Source: Pseudomonadota bacterium
Lineage (GTDB): Bacteria; Pseudomonadota; Gammaproteobacteria; Burkholderiales; Rhodocyclaceae
NCBI GenBank assembly: GCA_018262095.1
Contig: JAGTRW010000054.1
Span: 1 to 50,045, forward strand
DNA length: 50,045 bases
Reading direction: 5' to 3'
The notes beneath the pieces were generated by a model, which was not told the origin of the DNA, searched no databases, and saw only the letters and a list, made by a program, of their open reading frames with translations. Below are positions 45,218 to 50,045 of this stretch, in pieces. The position numbers were made by a program, and so were the translations under genes. Positions within the stretch are counted from its first letter, which is position 1, and every line of letters starts with the position of its first letter.

Positions 45218-45295
45218 TTGAGGCTGATCTCGGCCGCGGCGCGAGCGTCAAGGCGCTGCGGTCCAGCGCTAACCAGAATTCGATAGAGGCTGCCC

Positions 45296-46270
45296 ATGCG
45301 GCTGCTCACCTGCACTGTTCGCCCGCGCGCGCTTGCTGCCTGCCGGGGGCTGGCGCCCTGGCAAGGTCGACTGCGGATGGTGTTCAGAGAATCGTTCGCC
45401 GCCTGGTTTGATCACCGCGCCGGCAGCAAGAGCGCGGCGCTGGCCTTCTATACGCTGTTCTCGATGACGCCTATCCTGTTGCTGGCGATTGCCGTTGCCG
45501 GCTACGTGTTCGGCGCCGACGCTGCGCAGGGGGCGATCGTTGGCCAGGTCCAGGGGCTGGTCGGGCCGAATGGCGCACAGGCCATCCAGGCGCTGCTGGC
45601 CGCGGCGCGTGATCCGGCGTCGGGTTTGCTGGCGACGCTGATTGCCGGCGTCCTGCTGCTGGTCGGTGCGACCAGTGTCTTCGTCGAGTTGAAGAACAGC
45701 CTCGACGAGGTGTGGGAGATCGAGCGCTCGGCGCAGTCGTCGTTCGGCGAATTCGTCAAAACCCGCCTGCTGTCTTTCGGCCTGGTGCTGGTGCTGGCTT
45801 TCCTGCTGCTCGTTTCGCTGGTCGTCAGCGCCGCGCTGGCGATGCTCGAACCGCTGCTGCAAGGTTTTGTCGGCGGGATGCCGAGCAGTTCGGTGCTGTT
45901 GCTGGCAACGCTATCGATGTTGTCGACGATCGTTTCTTTCGCCGTCATCGCCAGCATGTTCGCCATCATCTACAAGACCTTGCCCGAGGCCGCGCTGTCG
46001 TGGCGCGACGTCTGGATCGGCGCCGTTTTCACCGCGGCGCTGTTCAACCTCGGGAAATACGCGATCGGCCTGTATCTGGGCAACAGCGGCGTCGCCTCGG
46101 GCTTTGGCGCCGCCGGATCATTGATCGCCGTGCTGCTGTGGGTCTACTACTCGGCACAGATCTTCTTTCTCGGCGCCGAATTTACGCGCCAGTACGCGCT
46201 GCGCTTTGGCAGCTTGCAGCAGGAGCGACAGCGCGTCGCTCGCATATTGTCCAATCGAAAGGCGCACTGA
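45296..46270 (+). CDS. YihY/virulence factor BrkB family membrane protein
   Basis: The 324-residue protein has about six membrane helices and the YihY/BrkB features SKSAALAFYTLFSMTPILLL, LVGATSVFVELKNSLDEVWE and GSLIAVLLWVYYSAQIFFLGAEF. It was once called ribonuclease BN, which is now considered wrong; the role is unclear. Its stop is followed after 1 bp by the GTG start of the glucan synthase, so the two are translationally coupled. Confidence 0.92.
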   Translation: MRLLTCTVRPRALAACRGLAPWQGRLRMVFRESFAAWFDHRAGSKSAALAFYTLFSMTPILLLAIAVAGYVFGADAAQGAIVGQVQGLVGPNGAQAIQALLAAARDPASGLLATLIAGVLLLVGATSVFVELKNSLDEVWEIERSAQSSFGEFVKTRLLSFGLVLVLAFLLLVSLVVSAALAMLEPLLQGFVGGMPSSSVLLLATLSMLSTIVSFAVIASMFAIIYKTLPEAALSWRDVWIGAVFTAALFNLGKYAIGLYLGNSGVASGFGAAGSLIAVLLWVYYSAQIFFLGAEFTRQYALRFGSLQQERQRVARILSNRKAH

Positions 46271-46271
46271 A

Positions 46272-49200
46272 GTGAATATCGGCACCCGGTTCCTCAGGAA
46301 TTTCCACCTATCGACGGTAAGGGCGCTGGTCGACGACACGCCGCTGCTCGACGAAGAATCCCCGTTGCGCGCTGAATTGTTCAGCACCGATCAGATGGCG
46401 CAGCACGGCAAGGCGCTGGCCGCCGCGCACCGTCTGGCGAGCGGGCGGGCGCCGGATCAGCTGCTGCTGCGCCTGGCCGCCAACGAAGGCGTGCTGGTCA
46501 GCGTCTGCAATCTGCTCGCCGCGGCGGTCACCGAGAAGCGCCGGATTGCGCCTGCCGGCGAATGGCTGCTCGACAACTTCTATCTCATCGAAGAGCAGAT
46601 CCGTACCGCCAAACGGCACCTGCCCAAAGGCTACAGCCGCGATCTGCCGCGCCTGGCCGATCCGCTCTCGCCAGCTCCCGGGCTGCCGCGCGTCTATGTG
46701 CTGGCGCTCGAAATCATCGCGCACGGCGACGGCCGCGTCGATGCCGAGGTCCTCAATCGCTTCATCGCCGCCTACCAGAGCGTGACGCCGCTCAAGCTCG
46801 GCGAGCTGTGGGCGACGCCGATCATGCTGCGCCTGGCGGTGATCGAGAATCTGCGCCGGGTCGGCGGGCGCATCGCGACCAGCCGCGGCGACCGCAACCT
46901 GGCCAACGTCTGGGCCGACCAGATGAGCGAGACCGCCGAAAATGATCCTCAGGGGCTGATCCTGGTGATCGCCGACATGGCGCGTTCGAGCCCGCCGCTG
47001 ACCAGCGCCTTCGTCGCCGAGCTGGCGCGCCGGCTGCAGGGGCGCGGTCCGGCGCTGGCCTTGCCGCTGACCTGGATCGAGCAGCGGCTCTCCGCGTCGG
47101 GGCTGACCATCGAGCTGCTGGTGCAGTCGGAGAATCAGCAGCAGGCCGCCGACCAGGTCTCGGTGAGCAACAGCATCGGCAGTCTGCGGCTGCTCGGCGC
47201 GGTCGATTGGCGCGTCTTCGTCGAGACGCAGAGCGCTGTCGAGCAGACCTTGCTGGGCGACCCCGCGGGCGTCTACGGCGCGATGGATTTCGCGACGCGC
47301 GACCGCTATCGCCACGCCACCGAGGCGATCGCCAAAGCGGGGCAGCTGAGCGAGGGCGAGGTCGCGCGTCAGGCTGTCGTACTGGCCACGGTGGCCAAGG
47401 ATACCGGTAGCGCCGGCGATCCGCGCCAGCGCCACGTTGGCTATTACCTGATCGGCAAGGGCTTGGCGCAACTCGAGACCCTCGCGCAACAGCGGTTTTC
47501 CGCCAGGCAGCGCGTGCGCCGAGCGGCGGCGCGCATGCCACTCACGCTCTATCTGGGTTCGATCGTTCTCGGTAGCGCGCTGCTCGCCAGTGGGCTGTTC
47601 GGCCGCGCGCAGCCGCTAAACGCTGCCGGCTTCTGGGCCGGGCCAGCGCCCGCCGCAGCCCTTGAAGTCCTGTTCGGTGGCTTGCTGCTGCTCGCCGTGA
47701 GCCCTTTGGTGGTGGCCCTGGTCAACTGGCTGGCGAGCCTGCTGGTGACGCCGCGCGCGCTGCCGCGAATGGATTTTTCCGACGGCATCCCGTCGTCTTC
47801 GCGCACGCTGGTGGTGGTACCGACCATGCTGACCAGCGCCGCGGGCGTCGGCCACCTGATCGAGGCGATGGAGGTGCGCTTTCTGGCCAATCGCGACGAC
47901 CACCTGCACTTCGGCTTGCTCACCGATTTTGGCGACGCCGACCAGCCAGCGCTGCCCGCCGACGAAGCGCTGGTGCGCCTGGCGCAGGCGGGAATCGACG
48001 AACTCAACGAAAAATACGCGCGGCCGACCGGCGGCGGCGACGTCTTCTTCCTGTTCCATCGCGCGCGGCGCTGGAATCCGCAGCAGGGCGTGTGGATGGG
48101 CTACGAGCGCAAGCGCGGCAAACTGGCCGACCTCAATGCCTTGCTGCGCTCGCCGGCACCCGGCGGCGAAGCAGGGAGCGACGCTTTTTCGCACCTGGCC
48201 GGAGACATTGCGGTGCTCGGCGACGTCAGGTACGTGATCACCCTCGATACCGACACCCAGCTGCCGCGCGATGCGGCGCGGCAATTCGTCGGCACCATGG
48301 CGCATCCGCTCAACCGCCCGCTTTACGATGCGGCAAAAGGGCGGGTCGTCGACGGCTACGGCATCCTGCAGCCGCGCGTCGCGATCAGCCTGCCGGGGAC
48401 CAACCGTTCGCGTTACGCGCGGCTCTACGGCGGCGAACCGGGAATCGATCCCTACACGCGCGCGGTTTCCGACGTCTACCAGGACCTGTTCGGCGAAGGG
48501 TCGTTCATCGGCAAGGGGATCTACGACGTCGACACCTTCACGCAGGTGCTCGGTGGCCCGCAGACCAGCCGTTTCCCCGAGAACCTGATCCTCAGCCACG
48601 ATCTGCTCGAAGGCTGTTACGTGCGCTCGGGGCTGCTCAGCGACGTGCAGCTCTTTGAGGATTACCCGGCGCGTTACGACGCCGACGTCAGCCGCCGCTA
48701 CCGCTGGATTCGCGGCGACTGGCAACTGGCCGGCTGGCTGTTGCGCAGCGTTCCGGGAAGGGTGAAAGACGAGGCGCGGCAGAAGAATCCGCTGTCGGCG
48801 CTGGCGCAGTGGAAGCTCTTCGACAACTTGCGGCGCAGCCTGGTCCCGGCGGCGCTGACGCTGCTGCTGGTGCTCGGCTGGGGGGGGCTCGCCGCGCCGG
48901 CCTGGTGGACGCTGGCGGTGCTCGGCGTCTTGCTGATTCCGACGTTTTGCGGCGCGCTGCTCGAGACCTTTCAGCCTCCCGCTGAGATCCTGCTGCGCCA
49001 GCACCTGGCGACGGTTGCGCGCGCGGCTTCGCGGCGCGTTCGGCAGGTGGCGTTCGAACTCGCCTGCCTGCCGCACGAAGCCGGCTACAGCCTGCAAGCG
49101 ATCGGTCTGACGCTGTGGCGGACGGTGGTGACACATCGTCTGCTGCTCGAGTGGAATCCGTCGGGCGAAGCCGAGCTCAAGGCGGCGGCGCGGGGCCGCG

Positions 49201-50045
49201 GCGAATTGGGAGAACTCGTCGCCGCCGCTCGCGCGATGTGGGCAGGGCCGCTGATCGCCGTCGCGGCGGCCATCCATCTTGGCGGCAGCCGGCCGGCGGC
49301 GCTCGTCGTCGCGGCGCCTATCCTGCTGCTGTGGCTCGCGTCGCCGCTGCTCGCCTGGTGGATCAGTCGTCCGCTGGCGCGCCGCGCGGCGACGCTGACG
49401 CCGAGTCAGACGAATTTTCTGCGCCGCTTGGCGCGCCGCACCTGGGCTTTTTTCGATACCTTCGTCGGTCCCGACGATCACTTCCTGCCGCCCGACAACG
49501 TTCAGGACTATCGTACTGCCGCGATCGCGCACCGCACGTCGCCGACCAACATCGGGCTGGCCTTGCTGGCCAACCTTACCGCCTACGATTTTGGCTACCT
49601 GGCGGCCGGGCCGCTGGCGCAGCGTACGGCCGATACCCTGCGCACGCTGGCCGGACTTGAACGCTTCCGCGGACACTTCTACAACTGGTACGACACGCAG
49701 ACGCTACAGCCGCTGGCGCCGTTCTACATCTCGACGGTCGATAGCGGCAACCTCGCCGGCCACCTGCTGACGCTGCGCGCCGGGCTGCTCGCCGTCGCCG
49801 ACGATTCGATCGTCGGCGAACGGCTGTTCGACGGCCTGTCCGACACCTTGGGCGTTCTCCAGGAAGCGCTGGCGGCGGTCGCCGGCGAGTCCGCGCCGAA
49901 CCGGGTCGCCGCCGCGCTGGGCGAATTCGCGCCGGCGCTCGACCGCATTTTGGCGTCAGCGCCGCACGATCTGGCGGCGACTCGCGCGGCGCTGGTCGAG
50001 CTCGCCAGCGGCGCCGAGCAGGTCGTCGCTGCCTTTGGCGTCGAC
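46272..50045 (+). CDS. ndvB: Cyclic beta-1,2-glucan synthase (NdvB type), 5' part
   Basis: The frame runs open to the window end (1258 codons). The N-terminal part (LFSTDQMAQHGKALAAAHRL, LLDNFYLIEEQIR) is typical of NdvB. Membrane helices appear near residues 425-445 and 470-495. A glycosyltransferase domain follows (GT84-like) with ITLDTDTQLP (DxD), FIGKGIYDV, LSHDLLEG and RYRWIRGDWQ. After further helices comes the start of the glucoamylase-like domain (FFDTFVGPDDHFLPPDN, SPTNIGLALLANL). Such enzymes polymerise UDP-glucose into cyclic glucan for export. The start is GTG with AAAGG inside the end of the YihY gene. The remaining phosphorylase domains lie beyond the window. Confidence 0.94.
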   Translation, partial: MNIGTRFLRNFHLSTVRALVDDTPLLDEESPLRAELFSTDQMAQHGKALAAAHRLASGRAPDQLLLRLAANEGVLVSVCNLLAAAVTEKRRIAPAGEWLLDNFYLIEEQIRTAKRHLPKGYSRDLPRLADPLSPAPGLPRVYVLALEIIAHGDGRVDAEVLNRFIAAYQSVTPLKLGELWATPIMLRLAVIENLRRVGGRIATSRGDRNLANVWADQMSETAENDPQGLILVIADMARSSPPLTSAFVAELARRLQGRGPALALPLTWIEQRLSASGLTIELLVQSENQQQAADQVSVSNSIGSLRLLGAVDWRVFVETQSAVEQTLLGDPAGVYGAMDFATRDRYRHATEAIAKAGQLSEGEVARQAVVLATVAKDTGSAGDPRQRHVGYYLIGKGLAQLETLAQQRFSARQRVRRAAARMPLTLYLGSIVLGSALLASGLFGRAQPLNAAGFWAGPAPAAALEVLFGGLLLLAVSPLVVALVNWLASLLVTPRALPRMDFSDGIPSSSRTLVVVPTMLTSAAGVGHLIEAMEVRFLANRDDHLHFGLLTDFGDADQPALPADEALVRLAQAGIDELNEKYARPTGGGDVFFLFHRARRWNPQQGVWMGYERKRGKLADLNALLRSPAPGGEAGSDAFSHLAGDIAVLGDVRYVITLDTDTQLPRDAARQFVGTMAHPLNRPLYDAAKGRVVDGYGILQPRVAISLPGTNRSRYARLYGGEPGIDPYTRAVSDVYQDLFGEGSFIGKGIYDVDTFTQVLGGPQTSRFPENLILSHDLLEGCYVRSGLLSDVQLFEDYPARYDADVSRRYRWIRGDWQLAGWLLRSVPGRVKDEARQKNPLSALAQWKLFDNLRRSLVPAALTLLLVLGWGGLAAPAWWTLAVLGVLLIPTFCGALLETFQPPAEILLRQHLATVARAASRRVRQVAFELACLPHEAGYSLQAIGLTLWRTVVTHRLLLEWNPSGEAELKAAARGRGELGELVAAARAMWAGPLIAVAAAIHLGGSRPAALVVAAPILLLWLASPLLAWWISRPLARRAATLTPSQTNFLRRLARRTWAFFDTFVGPDDHFLPPDNVQDYRTAAIAHRTSPTNIGLALLANLTAYDFGYLAAGPLAQRTADTLRTLAGLERFRGHFYNWYDTQTLQPLAPFYISTVDSGNLAGHLLTLRAGLLAVADDSIVGERLFDGLSDTLGVLQEALAAVAGESAPNRVAAALGEFAPALDRILASAPHDLAATRAALVELASGAEQVVAAFGVD

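Noticed and set aside
47616-49676. Minus-strand open frame of about 686 codons opposite the glucan synthase
   Set aside because: Arg/Gln-rich composition without motifs; the plus-strand NdvB reading is unambiguous.

Overview
The window is GC-rich, gene-dense bacterial chromosome with no rRNA or tRNA gene, CRISPR array, transposase or phage gene that I can recognise. The gene set (OMPLA phospholipase A, a Che cluster, DUF883/BON/DUF3309/DUF2934 small stress proteins, CbpA-CbpM, NdvB-type glucan synthase) points to a Gram-negative proteobacterium. A Rhodocyclales-like betaproteobacterium (Accumulibacter/Dechloromonas type) is my best guess; this is inference, not proof.

Layout. 1-3403: end of a chemotaxis cluster (partial MCP, CheW, an MCP whose signalling hairpin tip is missing, CheB). 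3478-7383: DUF599 membrane protein, a 556-bp AT-rich intergenic region with three DnaA-box-like sites, an FMN reductase, a SYLF-domain protein and an outer-membrane phospholipase A. 7405-16437: exported adenosine-deaminase-like protein, glucose-6-phosphate dehydrogenase, an Aer-like PAS chemoreceptor, DoxX and an F420-reductase-like oxidoreductase, a Cache-type MCP and a VIT-family Fe/Mn transporter. 16540-22978: a tight minus-strand suf operon (Rrf2 regulator, SufB, C, D, S, U, T and a Rieske ferredoxin) with mostly 4-bp overlaps and a palindromic operator over the promoter. 23182-30539: D-lactate dehydrogenase, several envelope proteins (an exported protein with three Cys-X10-Cys repeats, a glycine-zipper lipoprotein, a crystallin/glycine-zipper protein), a hybrid histidine kinase, TerC and DUF2934. 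30549-37400: DUF1439, rhomboid protease, DUF2914, BON lipoprotein, small membrane proteins, a frameshifted cbpA with intact cbpM, CHRD and VOC proteins. 37420-44721: a HisKA_2 kinase beside a REC-PAS-GGDEF-EAL protein, then a small stress-gene group and a second REC-PAS-GGDEF-EAL protein. 44903-50045: BON lipoprotein, YihY/BrkB and the first 1258 codons of a cyclic beta-1,2-glucan synthase.

Themes. Four chemoreceptors, CheW and CheB serve taxis; three large PAS-containing signalling proteins feed phosphorelay or c-di-GMP. The suf operon with a neighbouring VIT transporter is an Fe-S/iron module. Many short genes resemble envelope or general-stress proteins.

The most interesting signal is a 17-bp partly palindromic element, roughly TGTNCGNCAGCGNACAG, found at ten places and always 65-165 bp upstream of a gene: pldA, ldhA, an unknown CxxC membrane protein, DUF2934, two BON lipoproteins, a lmo0937-type peptide and DUF883. 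It looks like the recognition element of a stress-type regulon that I cannot match to a known regulator. Other notable items are the tip-less MCP, the DnaA-box cluster far from any dnaA, and cbpA broken by three single-G insertions, each in a G run.
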